Shown here in pieces: positions 1-12,342 of a DNA stretch of 64,000 nucleotides. Both the position numbers and the translations under genes were made by a program. Within the stretch, counting starts at the first letter, position 1. Each line of letters starts with the position of its first letter. This stretch comes from Megamerina dolium (taxonomy: Eukaryota; Arthropoda; Insecta; Diptera; Megamerinidae). The stretch spans positions 5,227,501 through 5,291,500 of the forward strand of contig OY978525.1 of assembly GCA_963854835.1 (NCBI GenBank), read 5' to 3'. The notes below the pieces were generated by a model that had not been told where the DNA came from, searched no databases, and saw only the letters and a list, made by a program, of their open reading frames with translations.

Positions 1-626
1 ACACGTACCCATAATTGTTGAAACGTTAAAGGATTTGGTAAATTTGAATTTTGTGAATTTAAAGTTTTATAATTTTTTTTTTTTTTTGTTCTTACTTTTT
101 TGTTGAATTTAGGTTTAAGTGTGTGTGTGTATGTTTGTGTATGGAAGTGATGAGGGGGAAATAAACTTAACTATAAAATTAATTATAAAAGGCAATTGTG
201 TAACTAAGTGTTTGTATGTGTGTGTGTGTGTGTGTACATCTATATAGGATGAATGTATATTTCTATACATATATAGATGTGTGTGCACGTGTATGCTATA
301 TGTGCACATTTGTGAAAGGTGTTGGCATGGAATTTGCGTACGTTCCCAACCAATCTACTCATACTCATAGCATTGCTTGCATTTAAATTCGTTTATTATA
401 TTCGAAATTACATATATACAAATATACATACATATATGCATACATATGAATATATAAGACATTCAGCGAACTAATCCCCGCATTCAGCTGTTGGTCCTCT
501 CTCAAAATGTACGTATGGACATACACATGTGTAGTTACGTATGTGTTTGTGTGTGTGTGTAGATGAATGTGTTTTGCATACATTGAAATACTAATTAAAT
601 GTTTGAAGATTATACTCATACATACA

Positions 627-663
<37 letters not shown>

Positions 664-1960
664 ATGTGGCGACCATGTACCTACTATACTTACTATAGCA
701 AGATGATGCATACACGCTTTTAGGGGCTATTTTATCAAACTTCCTTGGCACTTACCCCTAACCAACGGATTCAACTAACCGACCAACATATACGCCTGAG
801 ATGTCTACTATGTATGTCTGAGATGAACAAGTTGCTTAAGAAAATGTTACCATGTTTATAGTCGATGTGTTGTACTCATAAGGATGTGGGTGTTTTTCTG
901 TGTGTGTATGTGAGTGTGTGTGTTATGTATTTGTGAAAGCTTTCTAATTATCCTTATGGTCCTTGTTGTTCTTGTTTGCCTGTTATTGAATATGGTTTCG
1001 TAATGAAATATATATGAAATAGAGATGGAGCTGGCAAAGAGTGAAGGGTGGACATTTAAAATGAAATAAATTAACATTTTATTCAAGTGTTCGAGGTGGT
1101 AAATGAAAGGATATACTATATGTGTATGTGTGTGTGATGAGTATGCATATTTTCGAATATAAGTTTGAGTAAAATGTCTTACTATATATTATATTAAGAC
1201 GTGTACACACACACACACACACATACCCACACATCATGATTAGTTCTCTTTGTTGTCCCACAGAAAATTGATTTTCTATTAAATTGCTTTCGCTCTCTCT
1301 CAACTTTAATTACCATTAGTAAGCAAATTTAAATATGCCAACACAATCTACTACATATATGAGCAAGGACATAAATGCAAATTATATCAAAAAAAAAAAA
1401 AATATACAAAATTATATTTCTTTCATAATTGTGATTGCCAATTTAAAAATGTGCATATTCTCCCTCTCTCCTCTACATCATTATGAATTTGCAACCCTTT
1501 TTTATGGAACACACATAGAATTCCCAATTATTATACTACTCATATAGTCTCACTACTACTCGTACGTTGGCAAGAATGAGCGAATCTTCATTATAATTTG
1601 TCTGAAATAAAAGCGGAACAAAAAAAAAAAATAAACAAAAATTTGTTCGCTCATTATAAGCTTATGAATACATTTCGCACCAACCAATCTACATGCACTC
1701 GTATGTTGGGAAGAATTGCAGAAGAGCAAAAATTATTCAGATTTACATAATTAACATGTAACGTTGTTGTGTTATTCTTCATTTGCATGTCCAATATAAT
1801 GATATAATATATATACTCGTACTACTAACTAATACAATTGCCGCTCCAAATAAAATTGGGACATTGAATAATACTTGCAGTACTACATATAATGGAAATT
1901 TGAAGCATCAGAAAACATTACTATACATAAGCCATAGAACGTGAGGGAAGTATTTCGTTT
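1..1960. other. Noncoding, GT/CA microsatellite-rich
   Basis: GT or CA runs at about 119-131, 217-234, 548-560, 645-663 and 1206-1222, and an AT run near 629-643. Open frames here are low-complexity products of these runs (His-Thr, Val-Cys). No gene seen. Confidence 0.75.
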
Positions 1961-2560
1961 GAGGAACCGAAAATAATAAGGATTTTTCGGAAAATTTACT
2001 TCTCTTTTTTTATTCAGAAATTATAATTATTTTAAAAATTTTGCATTTTTTTGCTCAAAAATTAATTTTTTACAAATTGTCTTTATTATATTGCCATAAA
2101 CAATTTAAATTTATATGATAATTTCATGCTCTCCACTTTTATTGCATTGTATTTTAAATTTAAAATGATATTAAATTTTTCTATTTTTTAGAAAATCAAT
2201 TATTTAAACATTTTTGAATTTTTTTTTTTTCTCGAAAATCAATTTCTTAAAATTCATTTGTCACATTTCCACAAAGAATGTAAATTAAGATGAAAATTTC
2301 TTACTCTCCACATTCATAGAATCGTATTTCATATGCAATATAATATTTTCATAAGCTGAAATGACTTGCAAATGAATTTCTCATCGATTATAGGTTTTTT
2401 TAAAAACTCTCCAATTTTGGAGACTTTAGTTTCAAATGCAATACCACTTTTTTACAGCCACATATAACATGAAAATGCATTTGCCATCATTTATAGCAAG
2501 TTTTAAAACTCTCCACATTTGGAGACATTTGTAAATTTTGCTCAATTATTATTTTTTTGT
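1960..2560. repeat. AT-rich diverged repeat with CTCTCCA hairpins
   Basis: CTCTCCAC-type motifs recur at about 2130, 2303, 2407 and 2508. The last two are palindromic (CTCCAATTTTGGAG and CTCCACATTTGGAG). Flanking 'aatttctcatcgattatag' / 'atttgccatcatttatagc' parts also repeat. No open frame. Confidence 0.5.
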
Positions 2561-3367
2561 TAAAAGAAAAACTAATTATAAATAATTAATAGAAATTAAA
2601 CCACTGTTCGTAATTACAAGCAAATAAGCAATCTTATAATGAGCTACATATATTCACATACAAATACACACACGTCTACAATATTCATGTGTATATATGT
2701 ACATCCTTCTACTACTTACAGCGTAGAAGAAGAATAATAGTGTCGAAACATGTAAATCGGGCAACTTGTCCAAAAAGCATGACCATGTTCGAGTATAATA
2801 TATGTATGTATATATGTACTCATATCTAGCTATGTTTGTTTGCATGCATGCATGTACATGAGTTGACAAGGCATAGGCAAATTATTTCCAATGGTAGTGG
2901 TAAGTAACTATCAGTTGAAATGAAGCAACAACAAATACAATTACATGTATGTGTATAATATAAGAATCTCTCTCTCTCTCTCTCCGTCGTTCCCTCTCTT
3001 TATCCATTTCTCTAATAGCAAGGAAGAATGAAAATTCTATAACCAGATTTTAAATACACATCCATATATGTACATATATGCATGCATATATGCATATATC
3101 TGAAATAATGCTATTCGCTTTCTTCATTAAAAACCTCCACATGCTCACAGCATGCCTAAGACCAGACCAGGAAATATCCAAAATAATGTAGAGTAAAGAA
3201 TATATGTATACAGTAGCTGTGATTGCTAAGTATTAGTATGTGTATGTATGTATGCATGTATGTGAACATGTCGTAGTAGTAGTAGTAGTAGCATGTATGT
3301 ATATTGGTTGCTACAACAAATGGTCCTTCATTCCTAATTTAAATGCAAATGAGATTCATTTGATGAT

Positions 3368-3403
<36 letters not shown>

Positions 3404-4800
3404 TATGACGATGGCGATGAGCACGACACCAACATACCTTGTCCATGTCCATGTCTTTTAATGTTTTCTACACTTACTACCATAGATGAATTCATACACG
3501 TTCATATAAACTCTGACAGTGTGATATAGAGACCAACAGACATTTGGACAGTGAAACAAAAGGATCTGCATTCATACATACATACACACACATACTACCA
3601 TAGGTACATTTATGCAAGTGGCTTAAACATCTTAACTCACATCTAACTGGTAGGCGATTTTCTACCATCTAAAATTGCAAATAATACAAGTAGATATTGT
3701 ACAATCCTTTCATAGATGATATCCTGCATATATTAAAAGTCACAATACGAATCGTAAAGGTGCCTACATAGAAAATCGAACACAAGCAAAATGTTATTGC
3801 CTACTATTGAGGTGGTCGAATTTAAGGTGTATAGATATGTTTCGTTGCAAGCTACTTGTCGCCCGTCACACAATTATAAATCCCAAGTTTAAGCTTGCGA
3901 ACGTCAGGCAGGCACTGACAGTAGGCCGTCGTATACATAATAGGCAAAAGAGACTAATCAGTGTAGAAATATGCTGGCATTGTTTTGTAGACTTTTTTAA
4001 GCTGTCCTTCGGCCCAAAAGCCGTACACACATGCATACGAATATTTTGCATAGAGAATTAGCATGAAATGCAAACGCATGATTTTCAACAAGTAAGCACA
4101 CTAAAATGTAAGGAATGAACATGAACATGCCATAGATGGCCACAGACGCTATGCTGAAGTAGGCAGAATACTATTTATAACAATCTAACACTCAAACATG
4201 CAGAAAAATAGCCAAAGATATAGTACATAAGGTGCCATAAGTAAAGTCAAACAGATAAACTCTCTATCTCAGTATTCGTTTAATATGAATATGTAGTGAC
4301 TCGAATAACTGGAGAAATGCTATTAGATAGATAAGAAAAGTATTGTACATAGATTAAAATGAGAAAAGCAACTCTTGTTCCGATTGCAAATTTTCAAAAT
4401 TAATTTAGTCATTTGTAATTGCTTATTAGTAATTAGTATGCAAGTCGATAATAGGGGAGATTTGAGATTTGTGAACGTTTTGTTGGGGCATTAACAAAAA
4501 CTAAATATAGATTGTGAGGCTCAATATCATGGAATATGGTAGAGGATGTCGATGAAATTGAAGTCTGATATTTTACTAGAAATACCCAATACCGGTGAAC
4601 CTATTCAATTGGAGGCAGTAGATAACAGAGACTATTGGACATTTGAAGTACAAAAGTTAATAATTCATTACCAGCTGTAATGAATAAATGATAAAATTTT
4701 TTAAAAATTAATAAGCCCAGATAAAATAAGCTAAATCGAAGCCCAGAAAAACATGCTTACATTTCAAAATTCTATAATTCGATTCCCGATTCAGCCAATT
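2560..4800. other. Noncoding with CT, GTA and GAC runs
   Basis: A TC run at about 2969-2984, GTA triplets near 3271-3290 and a GAC triplet run at about 3368-3402. No gene or element recognised. The 84-codon frame at 3807-4061 has no recognisable domain. Confidence 0.7.
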
Positions 4801-5990
4801 CTGTAATATATTACACTAAATACAACATCGAAATATAAGTCTATCAAGCTGAAACTTAGCCTTTATGTCAATTTTTATCAGTGTAATAACATCTTCGAAT
4901 ATCGTTGTAATCCGATCAAAATTACATATACCTACTATGCAAAAAGTATGTTTTTGAATGTAATTTTTTAAAATTTCAACACGAAATTATAAAACTATTA
5001 GCTCAAAGTTAATATTTATGACTTTTTTAAATCTACTAAACAACAAATTTAAGAATTTGCATAATCGGTTGAAAACCATATGTACTTTCCATACAAAAAA
5101 TATGTTTTTGAAAATATATTTTCAGATTTGAACGTGAAAATATAAAGTTATCAATCTAAATTTTGGTACAGATTATTATTTTTGTCAATGTTATAATATA
5201 TTCTAGAATTCGAATAATACGATGAAAACTATGCACATCTTTCATACAAAAATATGTTTTTAAACTTATATTTTTTCAATTTTGCGCACTTCAACTAAAG
5301 TTACAGAGCTAAAACTTGATACATAACCTTTATGTGGCTAACTAAGTGAACAGTTTCAGAATGAGCTTAATTGATTAAAAAACACGTGTACTTCCCATAC
5401 AAAAATATGTTTTTGAATGTGTATTTTCAGTTTTGAACATGAAATTATAAAGCTAACGGTTTGAAACTTAGTATATATTATATTTTTTTGTCAAAGTTAT
5501 GATAAATTAAAGAATGAGTGTAGTCCGATGAATAGCACCCCCATCCACCATACGAAAAATGTGTTTTTGAAAATGGTTTTTCCAAATTATGCACACTAAC
5601 TTATAAATAATTAGCTAAAATGATACCTAATATTTGTTTTACTAGCTAAGTGATAAATTAAAAAAAAAATCAACATTATTAGATGAATTTTCCCCATTTT
5701 CCATATAAAAATATGTTTTCGAATGTATATTTTCAAAAATTGCATAGTAAAATATAAAGCTATCGGTCTGAAATTTGGTGCACAACTCTATTTGGATCAA
5801 CTAATGTATGATAATGAAAATTTTTTGAAATCCAATCAAAACTAAAACCATCTCCCGTACAAAAAGTATGATTTTGAAAATATATTTTTGAAATTTTTGG
5901 CACAAAAATACCCAGCTGAAACTTAATTGATGAGATTTATATTTATTATTTGTAAATATTAGAAATTCCATACAAAAAAAAAAAATGTCG
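4800..5990 (-). repeat. Diverged tandem array, ~153-bp unit (minus orientation)
   Basis: About seven units, each marked by CATACAAAAATATGTTTTTG or variants. The anchor CATAC-like motif occurs at about 5091, 5247, 5398, 5551, 5703 and 5858, i.e. every 151-156 bases. Between anchors come a 'gctaaaacttgatacata'-type part and an 'aatccgatgaaaacta'-type part. Same family as 29900-31100, and reverse complement of 27440-28400 and 56130-58220. Confidence 0.8.
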
Positions 5991-7812
5991 GTATTACTCA
6001 AACTAATTCCATAATGGTTTTAATTTTGGTTTTTGAGAAAATTTACAAAAATCAACAATAGACAAATTTATGCTAAGTAAGAGTTGTGCCAACTCAATCA
6101 ATGAATCAATAAATGACCATTTCGAATTTCTATGGAAATGTATACATTTTTGTATTGTAATATTTTAAAAGCCTAAATACAACAATAACAACAAAAACAA
6201 TGGATAATATAAAATTTACCAATGCATTGTATTGGATTACAATTTTTACATCGGGGGGATTACAAATCAAGACATTTGTCTCTCATTTTTGTTTTATTCG
6301 TACTTATTTCCTCTTATTCAGTTTTCATAATATATCATTGTGATATGTTCACTCATACATACATTGAGTGTGTGTGTGTGTGTGTATGAGTGTCTATAGG
6401 TATTTATGAATAAATATGTTGTTGATTATTGAAATTATGCATCAAAAAGGAAGGGGGGGAGGGGGCGTATGTAGAGAACTACTCTATATACTGTACTTTG
6501 TACATGGTAAAGAAGCTGCTGATGCCATTGCCCCATCTGGTTGCACATGTAAATATATATATTTAGGTACTACATATATGTATTGTATATGTATGAGTAT
6601 ATGAATTATTAAATGTTTTGTAATTTATTTGATTGTATGATTGTATGAGTTTATATTAGAATGTATATGTGATTATAGCAGCAGCTACTAACTACTGTTG
6701 ATTTTACGTAAAGAAGTTGATTATGATATTTGACTATATGCATGGCCTGCATGTAAATACGCCTGCATATATGCAACGATATATTGCAAAAATATTGTTG
6801 AAAGCTTATGCATTTGTGACGAGTATAATAAATTATAAACAAAATGAATATGAATAAGCAGCTCGAGTTCCAGGTATGTCTATGTAATATACATACACAG
6901 ATACATACATACATACATACTATATGTGTAAGTAGCACATGTGCAATGTGTATATCTGAAGAAGCATCGAAAGTGTACCTGTATGTGGTTGGGTTATGCA
7001 GTGAAGTTTGTTTGTTATTGATCAATAATTTAGAAATGCTGGTATGAACGCAAATACACACAATATCCTTGCATATGCATATTTTGCAATTGAGTACTTT
7101 AGAATATAACTATATATGTATTTTTTTTTTTAATATCACATATACACACATATTTACACATATTTACTGAATAGCTGACTGTGATAGTAACGTATTATTT
7201 AAGATAATAGCATGAAAATGGAAATTCACATTTTCAATTACTTTTTAGAATAATAAAGTATCTTAATATATATATATATGTATCATATACATGTACATAC
7301 ACACATACATGTATATTTGAATTTATACTCAAATAAGTAGACTTATTTTGTATTTTTTCTAATAATAATAATGGCAAAATTGAAAAGCTTTTATTTATAA
7401 ATTCATAAATTCTCTAATTTATTTCCAAAATTCTTCTTTCTTCAGAATAAATATATTGATGACATCGATAAGGGTTGTACGTACTAGAATAGTTTCGATA
7501 GTATAGAAACTATTTGAAAATTATTTAATTAAAATGATAAATAATTTATAAATTCTTAATGAATATGAAAGCAATATAAATGCATTTTTTGGCCATATAT
7601 ACTCTGATTGGCTACTCATTTATGCTAGCCTACTTTTGGTAGACTGATGCAATAACAGCTGATGGCTTGGCCAATCATCTTAGATACGAAGTTCAACCCA
7701 GTTCAACCTTTAGTTCAACCCAGTAGAAAAGCTTATTTGTTTAAATATATCAGCTGCAATATGATAAAAGGATCCAGTGTTCGAAGCAACAATTAGAACT
7801 TTTAACTGATAC
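5990..7812. other. Noncoding, AT-rich
   Basis: A GT run at 6369-6384 and TA runs near 7268-7280. A GTTCAACC motif is repeated within 7690-7725. One isolated TTGCATATGCAT palindrome at 7069-7080. No gene seen. Confidence 0.7.
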
Positions 7813-7820
7813 ATTAGCAA

Positions 7821-7824
<4 letters not shown>
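7813..7824. repeat. Target-site duplication of the Jockey-clade LINE, 3' side
   Basis: ATTAGCAAATAT directly before the T-run (poly(A) on the minus strand). It matches 12343-12354 exactly. Confidence 0.93.
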
Positions 7825-7858
<34 letters not shown>

Positions 7859-7988
7859 TATTTTTTTTTATTGAATCTTTCTTATACAAGAAACTAACAA
7901 TAAGTATTAAAATCTTACAAACTAAATAAAACTATGTGATATCCCCTACGTTCCATCACAATTTGGTGAGTCGCGAGATGTAGCAATT

Positions 7989-10637
7989 TTACAGCATATT
8001 CAGTGTGTCTTTTCTTTTTAATCGACGATGCCCCTTGCTCAGCAACAATTGCCTAGCAAGGGGATTCGGATGATTGTGTAATTTTTGAATGTAGCTTCTG
8101 CAGGACATTGCAACTTCCTCAGAAATTGTGGATACATTTAAATCTCGATGGATGTTAACGTTCCTCATATACCAAGGCGCATTTACAATAATTCGCAGAC
8201 ACTTGGATTGTATTCGCTGCAATTTTTCGATATTAGAGGGAGATGCGGTGCCCCAAAACTGAATACCATAAGTCCAGATTGGTTTCAGGATTGCTTTATA
8301 TAATAGCACTTTGTATTCAAGATTCAACTTTGATCTTTTGTGTAACAGCCACCATAACTGATTCATTTTAAGCTTGATCTGAGTTTTCTTTGCCTCTATG
8401 TGATTTTTCCATGTCAGCCTTCTGTCGAGGTGAATACCCAAGTACCTTGTTGAGGAACATTGTGGAACTGATTGGCCATTAATTTTAAGTGGGGGACATG
8501 TATCTAGCCTTAGCGTGAAGGTTACATGTACGCTCTTTGATTCATTGACTTTTATACGCCATTTTGCTAGCCAGATTTCGAGAGAATCGACATGAGTCTG
8601 CAGGAGTTTAGTAGCTTCTATGGGGTTAGAGCGAGAGCACAATATTGCCGTATCATCAGCAAAGGTCGATATGAATGTATAGTTATTGTTGGGCATATCT
8701 GAAGTGTATAAGAGATACAGTAAGGGACCCAAAACGCTTCCTTGAGGAACGCCAGCGTGAATATCCAATGGATTTGTTGTGTAATCCTTGTGATGTACGA
8801 GAAATTGTCTTTTCGTGAGGTAGCTACTAAGCAATGAGGAGACATTTGCAGGCAGTAATATTTTGAGTTTGTAAATAAGGCCATCGTGCCATACTTTATC
8901 GAAAGCTTGAGTGATATCAAGAAAGACAGCTGAGCAATACTTTTTTTCTTCAAAAGTGTTCCTTATCAGAGTTACAATGCGGTGGACTTGTTCTATTGTG
9001 CCGTGCTGTTTTCTAAATCCAAACTGATGTTGAGGAATCAGTTGGTTGAGATTAATAAATGGAGTTATATTCATGACAAGTAGCTTTTCGAATACTTTAG
9101 AAAGTAGAGGCAGGAGGCTGATAGGTCTGTACGATGCAACTTTTGTAGGGTCTTTTCCTGGTTTTGCTATCATAATAATTTTTGAAGTTTTCCAGCATTT
9201 GGGATAGTGTTTAATACGAAGGATAGCATTGAAAATGTGCATCAGATGAATTACTGAAGCCGGAGGTAGCTCTTTTATCATTTTACCGGTAATTTTATCT
9301 GGACCAGGTGATTTTTTTGGGTTTAAATCTTTATAAATTGCTTTGAATATGTCCTTTTTTTTAATTTTGAGCGTTATTGAGCAAGGTTGAGAAGTTAATA
9401 TTGGTAATGAGGACTGTGAAGAGGGTGGATTGGGTGTAAACACACTTTTTAGGTGGTTTGCAAAAGCCAAACCCTTCTCACAGTTGCTTCTAGCCCAATT
9501 ACCGTCACTCAAACGGATGGGGGAATCAGTGAGAATTGGCCGATTTGATTTTTTTGCTGATTTCCACAAGGAGTAGTCTGACGCTTCACCAGGTGTTAAT
9601 TTCGCTATGTGCTCTTCTAACTCTTTGTTGTTTTTATTTTTTAAGGCTTGCTTTAACTTTCGAGTGCAGTGCTGTAGCTGTGTTTTCAGATTCGGTGATC
9701 TGAATTCTTGCCATTGTCTTCGGAGTCTTCTTTTTTGTCTTACTAGCAATTCAATATCGGCTGGTGTGTATGGGCTATAGTTTGATTGCTTGCATACCTT
9801 TGTGCAGGTGGCTGAGCTGAGAGCTAATGAGAGCAGCTGGTTGAATTTTTCGAGTGCTGAGTCTACATCGTGTCCATTTCTTAATATAGTACTCAGAGGA
9901 AGATGGGAATTTATATATTTCTTGAATTTTAACCAGTCTATTTTCTTTCTAACGCAATTGCTTTGGGGGCTTGGTGATTTTATAGATATTACCGTGGGTG
10001 AGTGGTCAGATGATAGATCATAATTACACTCTGTGGAGATATTTTCCATCTGCAAACCTTTGGCGACTCCAAAGTCTATGAGATCGGGTATTTTCCTCTT
10101 GTCCGTCGGCCAATATGTCGGTTGACCATTTGAAATAACATCGTAGCCGTGGTTAGTGATGATTGAACATAGTCTTTTGCCTTTTGGAGTTATTAATCGG
10201 GAGCCCCAGTGAGTGTGTTTGGCGTTGAAATCGCCAGCAACCAAGAATTTGCTACCAAGAGTTGAGAAAAATTCTTTATATTGCTGTTCGGTAATACTGT
10301 ATCTTGGGGGACAGTATATCGCAGATATTACTAGCTTAGAGATGTATTCTTCCAGACATATAGATGTTGCTTGCAAGTAGACGCTACTAAAATCTTCGAG
10401 AACATGATGTTTTATTCTGCTTTTTATCAATATGGCAGTTCCTCCGCGTGCCTTACCATGCGGATGATTTGTGGTGTACAGTTTGTAATATGGTATTTGG
10501 TAGCAATTTTTGTCAGTGAAATGGGTCTCAGATATCATCATTATGTCGATTTGGCTGGATTCAAGGAATTGAATTAGCTCCAAACGGTGCTGGCTTAAGC
10601 CGTTGGCGTTCCAGTGGCATATCTTGAGACAACTCAT
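7989..10637 (-). CDS. LINE ORF2: AP-like endonuclease and reverse transcriptase, intact
   Basis: This 882-residue open frame encodes the enzyme that nicks target DNA and copies the element RNA into it. The endonuclease part shows WNANGL (residues 9-14), SETHF (36-40), GDFNAKH (135-141) and SDH (210-212), which are the usual metal-binding and catalytic positions. The reverse transcriptase shows YRPISLL (503-509), FLDITQAFDKVWH (from 572), GVPQGSVLGPLL (629-640) and the FADD catalytic box (659-662). No RNase H domain follows, so this is Jockey clade rather than the I group. ORF2 begins with ATG overlapping the ORF1 stop as ATGA (10637-10634). All key residues are present, so the protein could be active. 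Confidence 0.95.
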   Translation of the reverse strand: MSCLKICHWNANGLSQHRLELIQFLESSQIDIMMISETHFTDKNCYQIPYYKLYTTNHPHGKARGGTAILIKSRIKHHVLEDFSSVYLQATSICLEEYISKLVISAIYCPPRYSITEQQYKEFFSTLGSKFLVAGDFNAKHTHWGSRLITPKGKRLCSIITNHGYDVISNGQPTYWPTDKRKIPDLIDFGVAKGLQMENISTECNYDLSSDHSPTVISIKSPSPQSNCVRKKIDWLKFKKYINSHLPLSTILRNGHDVDSALEKFNQLLSLALSSATCTKVCKQSNYSPYTPADIELLVRQKRRLRRQWQEFRSPNLKTQLQHCTRKLKQALKNKNNKELEEHIAKLTPGEASDYSLWKSAKKSNRPILTDSPIRLSDGNWARSNCEKGLAFANHLKSVFTPNPPSSQSSLPILTSQPCSITLKIKKKDIFKAIYKDLNPKKSPGPDKITGKMIKELPPASVIHLMHIFNAILRIKHYPKCWKTSKIIMIAKPGKDPTKVASYRPISLLPLLSKVFEKLLVMNITPFINLNQLIPQHQFGFRKQHGTIEQVHRIVTLIRNTFEEKKYCSAVFLDITQAFDKVWHDGLIYKLKILLPANVSSLLSSYLTKRQFLVHHKDYTTNPLDIHAGVPQGSVLGPLLYLLYTSDMPNNNYTFISTFADDTAILCSRSNPIEATKLLQTHVDSLEIWLAKWRIKVNESKSVHVTFTLRLDTCPPLKINGQSVPQCSSTRYLGIHLDRRLTWKNHIEAKKTQIKLKMNQLWWLLHKRSKLNLEYKVLLYKAILKPIWTYGIQFWGTASPSNIEKLQRIQSKCLRIIVNAPWYMRNVNIHRDLNVSTISEEVAMSCRSYIQKLHNHPNPLARQLLLSKGHRRLKRKDTLNML

Positions 10638-12228
10638 GGTCTGGATAGCAATGTTTGGAGTAACATCGATTGATTTTTCATCATTTCTTGCATCATTGTT
10701 TGCATTGAGTTCATGAATTGGTTCATATTCTGAATCAATGTTTGAAGCAAATGTTCAAGGGTACTTGGCTGTTGGGTGGGCAGTGAGTGTTTCTGCTCAT
10801 TATTTACATTGCTTTGTTGGTGTGGGTTTTGTTTTAAGACGCTAGCGTATGAATTGGTTTGATTCTTGTTTGGGATTGCAGAGAAGAATTGTGTTGCATC
10901 AATATTTTGTCTCTTACTTGAGTTGGCTATCTGAGTTTGCTCAACTGGTTTTAGAGGTTGATTGCTAGCGGAGAAATTTAGCTTTAGGGTTGTATATACT
11001 GGGCAACCTCTATAATTTGCGGTGTGATTACCTCCACAATTGCTGCATTTTTTCATGCTAGCATCGCCTTTAGATTTTGGGCATCTCCACAAATCACACA
11101 AACAGCTGGCAGAGTACAATATGTCTTAGTATGTCCATATTCTTGGCAGTTGCTGCACTGAGGAGGTCCAGTTCTCTTATGGGGTTCTTCGATTGTGATT
11201 TTGCGATGCAATAAATATCGAATTTTATATATGGGGTGTACTTCACCTTTTTTTAGGGGTTTTGTTTCAGGCTGAAGCTCAATACGATATAACGGTTGAG
11301 GTATATTGCTCTTGTTGAGAATGTTGAATACTGTTTTGGCTTGAAACCCTTCTTCCTGGAGGGCAAGTTTGATTTCGTTAATATCAACGTTGGGTTCGAC
11401 GCCTTTGAGTACAACGATTAAGCCCTTACTACTTTTTAGCTGATATGTGTAGTAATTCTTTTTTACAGCATCAAATTCCGCTATTACTTTGCGATAATGA
11501 GTTTCGCTGTAGATTTGCACTTTTGTTTCCTCAATTTGGCCTTTGCGAATAGGAACAACATGGAAATTCTTTGGTCCTATAAGACTTGTAATTCTAGAAA
11601 TCAACTTATCTGAGTTGCGTTCTCTCAAGAAAATGGGTGGGGGTTTGAAATTTTTCTTGGAGATAATATTTTCGTCACTTTCATCACCTGAAAGCAGAGC
11701 GTATCTATTTTCCGAACTAATAGGGACAGTGTTCTGCTTTTGAATTTTTGTTGAATTCATTTGTTTTGAATTTTGCGGACTTCTCTTTCGCTTTACTACA
11801 GTAATGTAGCGATCAATACCAGTTTGAACAGCAACTGGTTCTTTATTAGTCATCGCACTAGTTGCTTTAACTACTGGGTCATGCACTTCAGTAGAAGTGC
11901 CGTTATTTGATTGCTTTGATGTTGTAGCTGTTGGTGTTACAGCAGGAGAAGCACATTGTACACTCCACGGTATAGAGGGAGATAGTATATCACGATAGAA
12001 CAAATTATTTTTTTTGTCTGTATTTATTGTTGTTGCAAAATTTGATGAATTTTTAATATGTGCAGGCAAAAGATTTGCACTGTTACTTTCACTTGTGCAG
12101 TGTGTATCAACTGTTTTATTTGATAATGCACTTATCGGGGGGGTTTGCGCGGGTGACTGCAAATTATTGTTTACACACACATTAACAGGCGATTGCCGTT
12201 GCCGGAGAGGAGAGCGCTGAACACTCAT
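10634..12228 (-). pseudogene. LINE ORF1 (gag-like nucleic-acid-binding protein), frame-broken
   Basis: ORF1 of Jockey-type elements encodes an RNA-binding protein that packages the element's RNA. A 391-codon frame (12228-11053) starts MSVQRSPLRQRQSP. It carries a Ser/Thr-rich N part, a basic PKKxxx-type central region and a first knuckle CSNCQEYGHTKTYC (CX2CX4HX4C). The second frame (to 10634, 161 codons as called) holds the last knuckle, CSNCGGNHTANYRGC, and a Gln/Met-rich C-terminus. The break is near 11075-11095, inside what should be the second knuckle: CVICG is followed almost at once by CPKSK in the other frame. This suggests a short deletion that is not a multiple of three. The last codon overlaps the ORF2 start. 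Confidence 0.85.
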
Positions 12229-12303
12229 ACTGTAAACAAAATGTTTGCAAATTATATTATTATTTTATTTGTTTTTTTTTTTTTTTTTTTCTAAAAATCA
12301 AAA

Positions 12304-12342
12304 TAAAGACGTCCACTCTTATTGGTGACTTTCGCGAACTCA
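12304..12342 (-). promoter_or_regulatory. Probable internal promoter of the LINE (DPE-like)
   Basis: Reading from 12342 on the minus strand, the leader starts TGAGTTCGCG. GGACGT lies about 28-29 bases in and fits the fly downstream promoter element consensus RGWYVT at its usual distance from +1. Jockey-type elements are known to use TATA-less internal promoters with an initiator plus DPE. The functional claim is inferred from sequence and spacing only. Confidence 0.5.

Larger units (their letters stand above)
7825..12342 (-). mobile_element. Jockey-clade non-LTR retrotransposon, near full length
   Basis: This 4.5-kb element lies on the minus strand. It has a 5' leader (12342 down to 12229), a broken ORF1 (12228-10634), an intact ORF2 (10637-7989), a short 3' UTR and a poly(A) tail seen as a T-run at about 7825-7855. 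It is flanked by the perfect 12-bp direct repeat ATTAGCAAATAT (7813-7824 and 12343-12354), which marks target-primed insertion. ORF2 has endonuclease and reverse transcriptase but no RNase H, as in the Jockey clade. The intact ORF2 and perfect duplication suggest a recent insertion. It runs antisense to pdm3. Confidence 0.93.

Noticed and set aside
383..751. 122-codon minus-strand open frame
   Set aside because: The product is His/Thr and Tyr/Ile repeats from CA/TA microsatellites.
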